11,483 bases of DNA from Sphingomonadaceae bacterium (GCA_016462305.1 JAEMTM010000057.1:1-11483), one strand, 5' to 3'; shown: positions 1-7,343, numbered from the stretch's first letter. Made by a program: numbers and translations. Notes: generated by a model not told the origin, from the letters alone.

Positions 1-900
1 GCCCAAGGCTTGTAACGCCTTCATCACGGCGATGGATTGTTCGCCGCCCGATTGCGGCACCGTTTCGCCGGTGCGGTCGATGATCTTGTCCCATGCTGCG
101 GCGAAACCTTCGACATTGCGGTCTTCCTGACGCAAAGCGACGCCGGGCGTCATGGTGACATAGGCCGCGTGATAGCCGCCGCCGCCAGCGCCGATGATCA
201 TGTTGGTCGGCGCATCTTCGCTGACCAAATAGAGCGCGGCTGGAACGACATTTTCGGGGGTGAATTGTTCAAACAGCCCCTCTGGGAAAATATCTTCGGT
301 CATGCGTGTGCCAGCGACGGGCGCAAGCGAGTTGACGCGGACATTATATTTCGCGCCTTCCAAATGCAGCGTCTTGGTAAAGCCGGCCAGCCCAAGCTTT
401 GCTGCGCCATAATTGGCTTGGCCGAAATTGCCATATAGGCCCGTTGACGAGGTGGTCATCAAGATACGGCCATAGGCCTGGTCGCGCATTATGTCCCACA
501 CCGCCTTGGTGCAATTGGCCGAACCCATGACATGGACCTGAAGCACCAAATTAAAATCGGGCATGTCCATCTTGGCAAAACTTTTGTCGCGCAAGATACC
601 GGCATTGTTGATCAAAATGTGCACGCCGCCAAAGGCCTCTTTCGCCTTTGCCACCATTTCAACCATTTGGTCATATTCGGTGACGCTGCCGCCATTGGCC
701 ATCGCTTCGCCGCCAGCGGCCTTAATCTGTTCGACAACTTGCGCCGCTGCATCGGATGTGCCCGTGCCATCGCGTGCGCCGCCCAGATCATTGACCACCA
801 CTTTGGCACCGCGCTTGGCGAGTTCAAGCGCATAAGCCTTGCCCAAACCGCCGCCCGCACCCGTCACAATTGCGACTTTATCTTTGAAACTGATGGTCAT
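1..900 (-). CDS. SDR family dehydrogenase, 17-beta-HSD4 / multifunctional-enzyme type (3' end cut by window edge)
   Basis: The frame reads from an ATG at 898-900 to the left edge without a stop, giving 300 residues. A GGAG lies about 8 nt upstream of the ATG. Residues 14-20 (TGAGGGLG region) are the Rossmann NAD(P)-binding loop, 98-101 are NNAG, and the catalytic set is Ser151, Tyr164 (in YGAAK) and Lys168. These three positions match the numbering I recall for the dehydrogenase domain of human HSD17B4, and the stretch YGNFGQANY is typical of that group. Such enzymes are cytoplasmic and oxidise 3-hydroxyacyl-CoA or hydroxysteroid-like substrates with NAD(P), usually in fatty-acid, steroid or side-chain beta-oxidation. 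Stand-alone bacterial members have roughly 300 residues, so probably only the tail is missing. It is divergent from the porin gene and has no evident tie to the Pho cluster. The family is sure; the substrate cannot be read from the sequence. Confidence 0.9.
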   Translation of the reverse strand, partial: MTISFKDKVAIVTGAGGGLGKAYALELAKRGAKVVVNDLGGARDGTGTSDAAAQVVEQIKAAGGEAMANGGSVTEYDQMVEMVAKAKEAFGGVHILINNAGILRDKSFAKMDMPDFNLVLQVHVMGSANCTKAVWDIMRDQAYGRILMTTSSTGLYGNFGQANYGAAKLGLAGFTKTLHLEGAKYNVRVNSLAPVAGTRMTEDIFPEGLFEQFTPENVVPAALYLVSEDAPTNMIIGAGGGGYHAAYVTMTPGVALRQEDRNVEGFAAAWDKIIDRTGETVPQSGGEQSIAVMKALQALG

Positions 901-968
901 AATCTATCTCCAATATGCATAACGGGCAAAGCCGCCAGATTTGCTCGCGTCTTGGCATGGCCAGTCAC

Positions 969-984
969 TTGACGCAAGCGTAAA
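969..984. promoter_or_regulatory. 16-bp near-palindrome, candidate operator in the SDR-porin divergent region
   Basis: The sequence TTGACGCAAGCGTAAA has two 7-bp arms (TTGACGC and GCGTAAA) around AA, with one mismatch between arms. It lies about 68 bp upstream of the SDR start and 107 bp upstream of the porin start. The ACG-N-CGT layout resembles operators I recall for MerR-family LiuR-like regulators of acyl-CoA and branched-chain amino-acid breakdown. That would suit the SDR gene better than the porin. No regulator gene is in the window, and I could not place convincing -35 and -10 boxes around it, so the assignment is tentative. Confidence 0.4.
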
Positions 985-1091
985 GCAAGGGTGGAAAAGT
1001 TGGCACAAAGAGAGAATTTAATCCTAAAGGCACAATCACCAAATTGCCGTCCACGCGTCATCAATGGATGATCCATTTCTAGGAAGTCCCA

Positions 1092-2303
1092 ATGAATCCC
1101 CGCCGTCTTGTTACCGCATTTGCAACGCTCACAGGATTTGGCCTTTCCACGCCCGCCGTGGCGCAGTCGGCGGATGACGCCCAACCATCGGCCGATGTTC
1201 GTGCGCCCAAGGCCGCAGAATCGGCGTCAGAGTGGCAGATAAGGCCGCGTTGGCGTTTGCAATATGATGTGGCGCGCATCGACGGCCCCGATGGCTTGGC
1301 GGGTGTGGGCAATTTTCAAGATATTCGGCGCGCGCGGGTTGGGGTCGATCTGGCGATGCCTTATGGTTTTTCGGCGCGGGTTGAAACGGAGTTTACCGCT
1401 GATCCTATCGAGTTGACTGACGCCTATCTGCAATGGAGCGGCAGACGCGTGAAAGTCATATTGGGCCAACAAAAGGCGCAATTTCCGCTCGATCAAGAAA
1501 GCAGTGATCTCAACACGAGCTTTCTGGAACGCGCTGCGTTTGTCAGTGCCTTTGGCTATACACGGCGCACGGGGATTTCCGGACATTATGTCGCAGGCGA
1601 TTGGGCCATATCTGGCGGGGTTTATACCGATCCGCTGGTGCGGCTGGATGATGTGGAAATGAACAGCAAATCGGTCGACATGCGCACATATTGGTCGCCG
1701 CAACTGGCGGATACGAAGCTGCATTTTGGCGCTGCATATCATTGGCGCGATACGAACGATTTTGGGCTTGCAGCCATGCGCTATGGGAGCCGTCCAGCGC
1801 TTCGTATAACCGATACGCGCTACATAGGGACGCCCGACTTGGCTGTTGAAAAGGAGCAGCGTTTTGGGTTGGAGGCCGCTGCCGTGCGTGGTCGTTTCCA
1901 TTTGGCGTCAGAGGCGCATTGGTTAAAGGCGCAGCGCGAGGGCCATAAAGATCCGATTTTTTTCGGCGCTTATGCGGAGGTTGGGTTATTCCTGACCAAA
2001 GACAGCCGCCCGTTAAACGGTGGCATGTTTGGCGCCATCAAGCCCCGTAAACCCATCGGCGGTGGCGGGCTTGGCGCGGTGCAATTGAACCTGCGCTATG
2101 ATTATCTCACCCTCAACAGCGGGGCGACCATCGGCGGCACGCAAAATGGGTATCTCGCGTCGATCATCTGGACGCCAGCAGAGAATTTTCGCCTGATGGG
2201 GCAATATACCAAGCTGAAATATACCGACGCAGCCATAAAGGTGGATGGGAATCGTGCCTACACCGTCAATGTGATTGGCGTGCGCGGACAGATTTCGTTT
2301 TAG
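1092..2303 (+). CDS. OprO/OprP-family phosphate- or polyphosphate-type porin
   Basis: The predicted protein has 403 residues. The ATG at 1092 follows AGGAAG at 1081-1086. The first 24 residues form a signal peptide: a charged start (MNPRR), a hydrophobic core, and a likely cut after AVA at residue 24. After a short Ala/Pro/Asp-rich linker (about 25-45), the rest alternates in a beta-barrel pattern with many aromatic and glycine residues, and the last residue is Phe, as the outer-membrane insertion machinery favours. Features recognised from the Porin_O_P family include the DIRRARVGVD strand, the GQQKAQF segment and the RTGI strand around 160. It lacks the N-terminal coiled coil seen in some relatives. 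It lies tail to tail with phoB, so a role in phosphate passage across the outer membrane is likely. Substrate choice is inferred from family and context, and no strong PhoB box is visible upstream. Confidence 0.85.
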   Translation: MNPRRLVTAFATLTGFGLSTPAVAQSADDAQPSADVRAPKAAESASEWQIRPRWRLQYDVARIDGPDGLAGVGNFQDIRRARVGVDLAMPYGFSARVETEFTADPIELTDAYLQWSGRRVKVILGQQKAQFPLDQESSDLNTSFLERAAFVSAFGYTRRTGISGHYVAGDWAISGGVYTDPLVRLDDVEMNSKSVDMRTYWSPQLADTKLHFGAAYHWRDTNDFGLAAMRYGSRPALRITDTRYIGTPDLAVEKEQRFGLEAAAVRGRFHLASEAHWLKAQREGHKDPIFFGAYAEVGLFLTKDSRPLNGGMFGAIKPRKPIGGGGLGAVQLNLRYDYLTLNSGATIGGTQNGYLASIIWTPAENFRLMGQYTKLKYTDAAIKVDGNRAYTVNVIGVRGQISF

Positions 2304-2383
2304 GGTCGGACCACTTAAATCCACCTTCGCGGCGTCAAAATGGCCTCAAACCGCGAAGGTGGATTTAAGTGGTCCTGACCCTA
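2301..2383. repeat. 83-bp long inverted repeat between the porin and phoB stop codons (palindromic element / two-way terminator)
   Basis: The left arm is 2301-2332 and the right arm is 2351-2383, with an 18-nt loop at 2333-2350. The arms pair over 32 bp; the only defect is one unpaired T at 2376. The outer ends read TAGGGTC and GACCCTA, and the inner ends CTTCGCGG and CCGCGAAG. The porin stop (TAG, 2301-2303) is the left tip and the phoB stop (TAG on the minus strand, 2381-2383) is in the right tip. A transcript from either side would fold into a very stable hairpin, so it may end or insulate convergent transcription, though no U-run marks a classical terminator. Its size and symmetry suggest a small non-autonomous palindromic element. 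I recall similar GGGTCAGG-type ends near REP-associated (Y1) transposases, but could not verify this. Confidence 0.9.
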
Positions 2384-3076
2384 GACGGCGTCTTGATCGA
2401 GCGAATAGCCCGCCGAACGCACCGTCCGGATGATGTCGCTGTCAAAGCCTTCGTTCAAGGCTTTGCGCAGGCGGCGGATATGGACATCCACGGTGCGGAT
2501 TTCGATGTCGCTGTCATGGCCCCAGACGCTGTCGAGCAAACGCTCACGCGAAAAGACATGGCCTGGATATTCGAGGAAATGCTTGAGCAACCGATACTCG
2601 GTCGGACCCAAAGGCACCTGCTTACCGCCGCGTTTCACCTTATGCGCGACGGTGTCCATTTCCACATCACCGAAGCGCAAGGCTTCGCCAGCGAGCGCTG
2701 GGCGGACGCGGCGCAGGACGGCCTTGGCGCGGGCAACAAGTTCGCGTGGTGAAAACGGCTTGGTGACATAATCATCAGCACCGATTTCAAGTCCACGTAT
2801 GCGGTCATCCTCTTCACCGCGCGCGGTGAGCATGATGATCGGCACATTGGCGGTGTTGTCCGACTTGCGCAATTGGCGGCATACTTCGATGCCGGATAAA
2901 TTCTCCAGCATCCAATCGAGCAATACCAAATCAGGTGTGCGCTCCTTGGCCATCAACAGCGCCTCTTCACCGTCGCCGGTGTGTTGGACGTCGAATTCCT
3001 CACGCTCAAAATGCCAGCGGACCAGCTCGGCAAGCGCACTGTCGTCTTCAACCAAAAGCAATTGCGCCTTGGGCAT
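2381..3076 (-). CDS. phoB: Phosphate regulon response regulator PhoB
   Basis: PhoB is an OmpR/PhoB-type transcription activator: phosphorylated by PhoR, it binds Pho boxes and activates phosphate-starvation genes. The predicted 231-residue protein has a receiver domain at about 4-118, with acidic residues Glu10, Asp11 and Asp12, phospho-acceptor Asp54, Thr84 and Lys106 (in TKPF). A winged-helix DNA-binding domain follows at about 132-228, with the recognition-helix region EIRTVDVHIRRLRKAL and the end IRTVRSAGY. I chose the ATG at 3074-3076 because GGAG lies about 8 nt upstream and MPKAQLLLVEDD matches family N-termini. An in-frame ATG 36 nt further up (3112) would overlap phoU and lacks support. 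The gap to phoU is 13 nt, so phoB is the last gene of the operon. Its stop codon lies inside the inverted repeat. Confidence 0.95.
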   Translation of the reverse strand: MPKAQLLLVEDDSALAELVRWHFEREEFDVQHTGDGEEALLMAKERTPDLVLLDWMLENLSGIEVCRQLRKSDNTANVPIIMLTARGEEDDRIRGLEIGADDYVTKPFSPRELVARAKAVLRRVRPALAGEALRFGDVEMDTVAHKVKRGGKQVPLGPTEYRLLKHFLEYPGHVFSRERLLDSVWGHDSDIEIRTVDVHIRRLRKALNEGFDSDIIRTVRSAGYSLDQDAV

Positions 3077-3089
3077 ATATATCTCCGCT

Positions 3090-3761
3090 TTAAGCGTCAG
3101 GCAGGTTTTCACCCGTTTCGGTAAAATAAATCATTTGCGCCACATTGGTGGTGTGATCGCCAATCCGTTCAAGGTTTTTTGCCGTGAACAGCAAATGCGC
3201 GACCTCCGTCGCATTTTCGGGATTTTTGACGACATAAGCGACGAAATCGACGAACAAATCCTTGTTAAGTTGATCCACCACATCGTCGCGAACGGTGACT
3301 GCGCACGCCAGATCAACGTCGCGCTTGGCATAAGCGTCCATCGCCATGCGGATCATTTCGACGACGATTTCACCCATGCGGCCCAATTGATCGAGCGCGG
3401 AGGACGGTATCTTGCCGCTCATCAGCGGCACGCGCTTGGCGATATTTTTGGCATAATCGCCAATACGTTCAATGACCGCCGACATTTTGAGCGCGGCGAT
3501 GAGCTCACGCAAATCATCCGCCATGGGTGCGCGCAAGGCGATGGTCCGGACGACCAATCGTTCGACTTCGGTTTCGAGTATGTCGATGATTTTGTCATCG
3601 GCGCGGATGGTTGCGGCTGTGTCGGTATCATGCGCGCGCAACGCCTTCATCGCCGCAATGACCGCAGCTTCCGCCCGCGCACCCATTTCGGCAATGAGGC
3701 CGCGGATCTCGTCCATATCGTCGTCAAACGCAGTGATTGTATGCTTTGTGCCCGTGCTCAT
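3090..3761 (-). CDS. phoU: Phosphate signalling protein PhoU
   Basis: PhoU is a cytoplasmic helical protein that links the Pst transporter to PhoR and keeps the regulon off when phosphate is plentiful. The predicted 223 residues match the usual family length. Two PhoU repeats are visible: the first includes ERIGDYAKNIAKR (98-110) and the second ERIGDHTTNVAQ (198-209). The Glu/Asp residues of these E-x-x-x-D motifs belong to the metal clusters known in PhoU structures. The ATG at 3759-3761 follows AGGAAA about 8 nt upstream, and this ribosome site overlaps the pstB stop codon; the gap to pstB is 11 nt, so translation is probably coupled. Order pstB-phoU-phoB on one strand is the common alphaproteobacterial arrangement. 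Identity is certain from sequence and context. Confidence 0.95.
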   Translation of the reverse strand: MSTGTKHTITAFDDDMDEIRGLIAEMGARAEAAVIAAMKALRAHDTDTAATIRADDKIIDILETEVERLVVRTIALRAPMADDLRELIAALKMSAVIERIGDYAKNIAKRVPLMSGKIPSSALDQLGRMGEIVVEMIRMAMDAYAKRDVDLACAVTVRDDVVDQLNKDLFVDFVAYVVKNPENATEVAHLLFTAKNLERIGDHTTNVAQMIYFTETGENLPDA

Positions 3762-3772
3762 GTCGCAATTTC

Positions 3773-4567
3773 CTAACCGTAACGGCCTGTAATATAATCC
3801 TTGGTGCGGTCTTCGCGTGGATTGGTGAATATGTCGGATGTCTCGCCAGATTCAATCAAATGGCCCAAATGGAAAAAGGCAGTGCGTTGTGACACGCGCG
3901 CCGCCTGCTGCATATTATGGGTCACGATGATGATAGCATATTTACCGCGCAGATCGTGAATTAACTCTTCAATCCGCGCCGTGGCAATGGGGTCAAGCGC
4001 GGAGCAAGGTTCATCCATCAATATGACCTCAGGGTCCACCGCAATGGCGCGGGCAATGCACAGGCGCTGCTGCTGACCGCCGGACAGCGCCGTTCCGCTT
4101 TCGCTCAGGCGATCCTTGACCTCGGTCCACAATCCAGCGCGGGTGAGTGACGTTTCGACGATCTGATCCAACTCGGCCTTACCACTGGCGAGGCCGTGGA
4201 TACGCGGACCATAAGCGACATTGTCGTAGATTGATTTCGGGAATGGATTTGGCTTTTGAAACACCATGCCGACGCGCGCCCGCAATTGCACGACATCCAT
4301 GCCAGATGCATAAATATCTTCCCCGTCGAGCAGTATCTGGCCCTCCACGCGGGCCCCTGCGACGGTGTCGTTCATGCGGTTCAACGACCGCAGAAATGTT
4401 GACTTTCCGCAGCCAGACGGGCCGATAAAGGCCGTCACATTCTCCCGATCAACGTCAATCGAAACGTCATTAATGGCTTGCTTTTCGCCATAAAAAACAT
4501 TCACATTGCGTGTGGATATTTTTGTTATTCCGGGGGTTACGCCCACATTGAAGTCCTTTGTTTTCAT
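3773..4567 (-). CDS. pstB: Phosphate ABC transporter ATP-binding protein PstB
   Basis: PstB is the ATPase that powers phosphate import through PstC and PstA on the cytoplasmic face of the inner membrane. The predicted 264 residues carry the full set of ABC motifs: Walker A GPSGCGKST (49-57), Q-loop Gln104 in MVFQKPNPFP, signature LSGGQQQR (161-168), Walker B VILMDE (181-186), D-loop SALD (189-192) and H-loop His217. The tail NPREDRTKDYITGRYG is typical of PstB. Compared with short PstB proteins it has a 16-residue N-terminal lead (MKTKDFNVGVTPG...), common in this group. The start at 4565-4567 lies 3 nt after the pstA TGA, with a weak GGTGA ribosome site inside the end of pstA, so its expression probably depends on translation of pstA. 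No key residue is missing. Confidence 0.96.
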   Translation of the reverse strand: MKTKDFNVGVTPGITKISTRNVNVFYGEKQAINDVSIDVDRENVTAFIGPSGCGKSTFLRSLNRMNDTVAGARVEGQILLDGEDIYASGMDVVQLRARVGMVFQKPNPFPKSIYDNVAYGPRIHGLASGKAELDQIVETSLTRAGLWTEVKDRLSESGTALSGGQQQRLCIARAIAVDPEVILMDEPCSALDPIATARIEELIHDLRGKYAIIIVTHNMQQAARVSQRTAFFHLGHLIESGETSDIFTNPREDRTKDYITGRYG

Positions 4568-4570
4568 AAG

Positions 4571-5836
4571 TCACCAACGCGTTTCGAAACGGTTGCGAAG
4601 ATAGATGGCAAGCGCGTTCATGCCCAACAAGAATATCAGCAACACAATGATTGCGGCACTGGTTTTTTCGACAAAGCCCTGATTGACCTCGTCCGACCAA
4701 AGATAGATTTGCACAGGCAAAGCGGTTGTCGCGTCAGTGAAGCCTTCGGGCGCAGCCGGAATGAAGGCGCGCATACCGATCATCAACAATGGTGCAGTTT
4801 CACCCAAGGCGCGCGCCATGCCGATAATAGTGCCCGTTAATATACCCGGCAGGGCAAGCGGAAGCACATGGTGGAACACGACTTGCACGGGCGAGGCACC
4901 AATGCCCAACGCCGCCTCACGGATCGACGGTGGCACCGATTTGACAGCATTGCGGCCCGCAATGACGATGACGGGCATAGTCATCAGCGCAAGCGTCAAA
5001 CCGCCGACCAATGCAGACGACCGCGGCATTCCAAACAGGCTCAGGAAAACCGCGAGACCCAGCAGACCAAAGATGATCGAAGGGACGGCCGCCAAATTGT
5101 TGATCGACACTTCAATCATGTCGGTCAGCTTATTTTTGGCGGCATATTCCTCAAGATATAACGCTGACAATACGCCAATCGGGAAGGCAAGCATCAGGGT
5201 AATCGCCATGGTCATCAGCGATCCCTTGAACGCGGCCCAGATGCCCACCGCCGATGGGTCTGTGGCGTCTGCACCTGTCAGGAACGTCCAGTTAAAGCCA
5301 GTGCGCAACGCGTCTTTTTGCGCCAGAGCGGATACTGTCTGTTCGGCTGCCGGCTCACCATTGCGCTTGAACGCAACATCCAATCGCGAATCCACGGGCA
5401 ACCACAACTGCTGCTTTGATGTGACGAGGCTGGGATTATCAATCAGCATCTGCCGCACATTGCCCGCAGCGCCCGCAGTCAAAAGGCCTTCATTTATGTC
5501 CCCATATTGTTGGGCAACGGCAAGTTCAACAATGCCGGGAACATCCATAGAATTGAGCGCGGCATCGGCATTAGGGCCACTGATTGCAGCAGCGGTTGTG
5601 CCGGACGTTAACGCGGGAAAGTCAAAATCGACGGCAATTTCGGTGCGCTGAAAACCACGCAAGCCTTGGCCCAGCATGTCGGACAGCAAAAAGCCGAGGA
5701 ACACAATCGACAAGGCAACAGCCAGAAAGCCCATCGCCTTAAACCGACGCTCGGCCCTATAGCGCCGCGCAATACGCTTTTGCATGATCTGCCCGTTCCA
5801 GGCGGTGGGCGTCGCGTTCATGATGGCTTCACTCAT
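4571..5836 (-). CDS. pstA: Phosphate ABC transporter permease PstA (long form with DUF3333-type N-terminal region)
   Basis: PstA is one of two inner-membrane subunits of the phosphate channel. The predicted 421 residues far exceed the roughly 300 of E. coli PstA. A basic cytoplasmic N-terminus (KRIARRYRAERRFK, about 20-33) leads into a first membrane helix at about 36-56. A mostly soluble stretch to about residue 200 is predicted to face the periplasm by the positive-inside rule; this matches the extra N-terminal region known as DUF3333 in many alphaproteobacterial PstA proteins. The permease core follows, with several helices and the EAA loop at about 307-335 (EAALGIGASPVQ...LPGILTG) that contacts PstB. 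The ATG at 5834-5836 overlaps the pstC stop by 8 nt and has GGGAAG close upstream; an in-frame ATG at 5819-5821 is a possible alternative. Identity is firm; the job of the extra domain is unknown. Confidence 0.94.
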   Translation of the reverse strand: MSEAIMNATPTAWNGQIMQKRIARRYRAERRFKAMGFLAVALSIVFLGFLLSDMLGQGLRGFQRTEIAVDFDFPALTSGTTAAAISGPNADAALNSMDVPGIVELAVAQQYGDINEGLLTAGAAGNVRQMLIDNPSLVTSKQQLWLPVDSRLDVAFKRNGEPAAEQTVSALAQKDALRTGFNWTFLTGADATDPSAVGIWAAFKGSLMTMAITLMLAFPIGVLSALYLEEYAAKNKLTDMIEVSINNLAAVPSIIFGLLGLAVFLSLFGMPRSSALVGGLTLALMTMPVIVIAGRNAVKSVPPSIREAALGIGASPVQVVFHHVLPLALPGILTGTIIGMARALGETAPLLMIGMRAFIPAAPEGFTDATTALPVQIYLWSDEVNQGFVEKTSAAIIVLLIFLLGMNALAIYLRNRFETRW

Positions 5837-7229
5837 ATGCTTCCCGATATTTTTTCACGACGCGCAATGCGACATAATTGAGTAAGAAAGTCGTCATGAA
5901 CAACGCAAGGCCAAGCGCAAATGCCGCAAGCGTATGCGGGCTTCCGAAATCTTGGTCACCGGTCAAGAGTGCGACAATCTGAACGGTCACAGTGGTGATG
6001 GTTTCAAATGGGTTGGCGGTGAGGTTGGCGGTGTAACCCGCCGCCATGACGACAATCATGGTTTCGCCAATCGCGCGGCTGACGGCCAATAAGACGCCGC
6101 CGACGACGCCGGGCAGTGCGGCAGGCAACAACACCTGCTTGATGGTCTCGCTCTTGGTGGCGCCCATAGCGAGGCTGCCGTCGCGCATGGCGCTGGGCAC
6201 GGCGGCGATGCTGTCATCGGACATTGACGACACCAATGGAATAATCATGACGCCCATCACGATGCCAGCGGCCAAGGCATTGTCGGACGCCGCATTGCTG
6301 ACGCCAAGCATGACTGCGAAGTCACGCACCGCAGGGGCCACCGTTAATGCGGCGAAATATCCATATACCACCGTCGGGACACCTGCGAGAATTTCGAGTA
6401 TCGGCTTCATCCATTTACGCACTGTCGCGGACGCATATTGCGTCAAGAAAATCGCGCTCATCAAGCCCAATGGAATGGCAACAATCATGGCGATGATCGC
6501 GCCAATGAAAATCGTGCCCCAAAATAACGGAATCGCGCCATAACCATTGTCCGCCCCGGGCGTCACAACCGATTTCGGGTTCCATTCGGTGCCAAACAGA
6601 AATTCAAACGGCGATACCATTGAGAAGAAACGCCATGATTCAAAAATCAGCGAGGCAAAAATCCCCAAAGTTGTCAGAATGGCAATCAATGATGCGACCA
6701 GCAACCCGAACATGACAACGCGTTCGACCTTGCTGCGGGCGCGGAAGTCGGGCTTTATGCGGGTAAATGCAAACGCGCCGCCCGCGAAGAGCAGCGATAA
6801 TGTCGCGGCCACGCCAATCCATTTATAATAAGCCAATGCGCCTTTGTATAAAGGCACCAGCCGCTCGCTCTCACCCTGAAAGGCAGTGACTTGGAAACCT
6901 TGCGCAATCGCCCGCGCCTCCGACAGGATCGCGGCGCGTGCGAAGCCCTCTTGTGGCAAGTCGGCCGCCGCCGGGGCCGACAGCACCATGTTGGTGACCA
7001 ATGACGGGGAAATCGATTGCCAGATGAACATGAAGACAAGTGCAGGCGCAATGGCGCAGATCGCAACGAACCAGCCATGATAATAAGGCAGGCTGTTGAC
7101 GGTGCCCCGGGGTCCGCCCTTTGCGCTGCGCACAAAAGCCGCCGCGCGCGCGCGCCCGGCTATCCAGCCAATAAGGCCGAGACCAAGGACAAGGAAAAGC
7201 AGTGCCGTTCCAGTCATAAACTTAACCAT
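5829..7229 (-). CDS. pstC: Phosphate ABC transporter permease PstC (long form with extended N-terminus)
   Basis: PstC is the partner permease of PstA. The predicted 466 residues compare with about 320 in E. coli. Extra N-terminal helices are visible at about 6-24 and 52-70, followed by a loop of about 65 residues and another helix at about 138-156; this matches the PstC N-terminal extension found in alphaproteobacteria. The transporter core occupies roughly 170-466, with the EAA loop starting near 350 (DGSLAMGATKSE...LPGVVGG) for docking to PstB. The ATG at 7227-7229 has an AAGGGAG very close upstream; an in-frame stop further upstream rules out a much longer protein, and a second ATG at 7215-7217 is possible. 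The 3' end overlaps pstA by 8 nt, which favours coupled translation and balanced subunit numbers. It lies 114 nt downstream of pstS. Confidence 0.94.
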   Translation of the reverse strand: MVKFMTGTALLFLVLGLGLIGWIAGRARAAAFVRSAKGGPRGTVNSLPYYHGWFVAICAIAPALVFMFIWQSISPSLVTNMVLSAPAAADLPQEGFARAAILSEARAIAQGFQVTAFQGESERLVPLYKGALAYYKWIGVAATLSLLFAGGAFAFTRIKPDFRARSKVERVVMFGLLVASLIAILTTLGIFASLIFESWRFFSMVSPFEFLFGTEWNPKSVVTPGADNGYGAIPLFWGTIFIGAIIAMIVAIPLGLMSAIFLTQYASATVRKWMKPILEILAGVPTVVYGYFAALTVAPAVRDFAVMLGVSNAASDNALAAGIVMGVMIIPLVSSMSDDSIAAVPSAMRDGSLAMGATKSETIKQVLLPAALPGVVGGVLLAVSRAIGETMIVVMAAGYTANLTANPFETITTVTVQIVALLTGDQDFGSPHTLAAFALGLALFMTTFLLNYVALRVVKKYREAYE

Positions 7230-7286
7230 GCTCCCTTGGACCAGATGATTCGAAACCCGTCATATACAGCGCCCCGATATAGCGAA

Positions 7287-7318
7287 GCCCTGGATCAAAC
7301 ACAGATTCGATCCGGGCC
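7287..7318 (-). other. Stem-loop in the pstS-pstC intergenic space
   Basis: GCCCTGGATC (7287-7296) can pair with GATCCGGGCC (7309-7318) over about nine positions, with one wobble and one mismatch, around a 12-nt loop. It lies between the pstS stop (7344) and the pstC start (7229). No U-rich tract follows on the minus strand, so it does not look like a full terminator. A hairpin here could protect the 3' end of pstS mRNA or thin out read-through, helping the cell make more binding protein than permease. This function is inferred. Confidence 0.45.
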
Positions 7319-7343
7319 CATAGACGCCATCATTGTTGCAATT

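Noticed and set aside
969..997. TTGACG as a -35 box for the porin, with TGGAAA as -10
   Set aside because: The -10 match is poor, and the TTGACG is better explained as one arm of the palindrome at 969-984.
1044..1061. Possible Pho box upstream of the porin (TTGCCGT, 4 nt, GCGTCAT)
   Set aside because: The half-sites match CTGTCAY at only 4 and 5 of 7 positions, and the site is close to the ribosome-binding region. Too weak to list as a feature.
1227..1901. 224-codon open frame on the minus strand inside the porin gene
   Set aside because: It is antisense to a well-supported gene with signal peptide and barrel pattern. Its translation is rich in Arg, Pro and His with no recognisable domain.
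3077..3112. Longer phoB start at 3112 (12 extra residues)
   Set aside because: It would overlap phoU by 23 nt and lacks a ribosome site. The internal ATG has GGAG at good spacing and matches family N-termini.
2799..3776. 325-codon open frame on the plus strand across phoB and phoU
   Set aside because: It is antisense to two certain genes and crosses their junction. The predicted protein shows no domain and no ribosome site.
4737..5651. 304-codon open frame on the plus strand inside pstA
   Set aside because: It is a mirror frame of the permease gene caused by GC-rich third positions. The protein has no recognisable feature.
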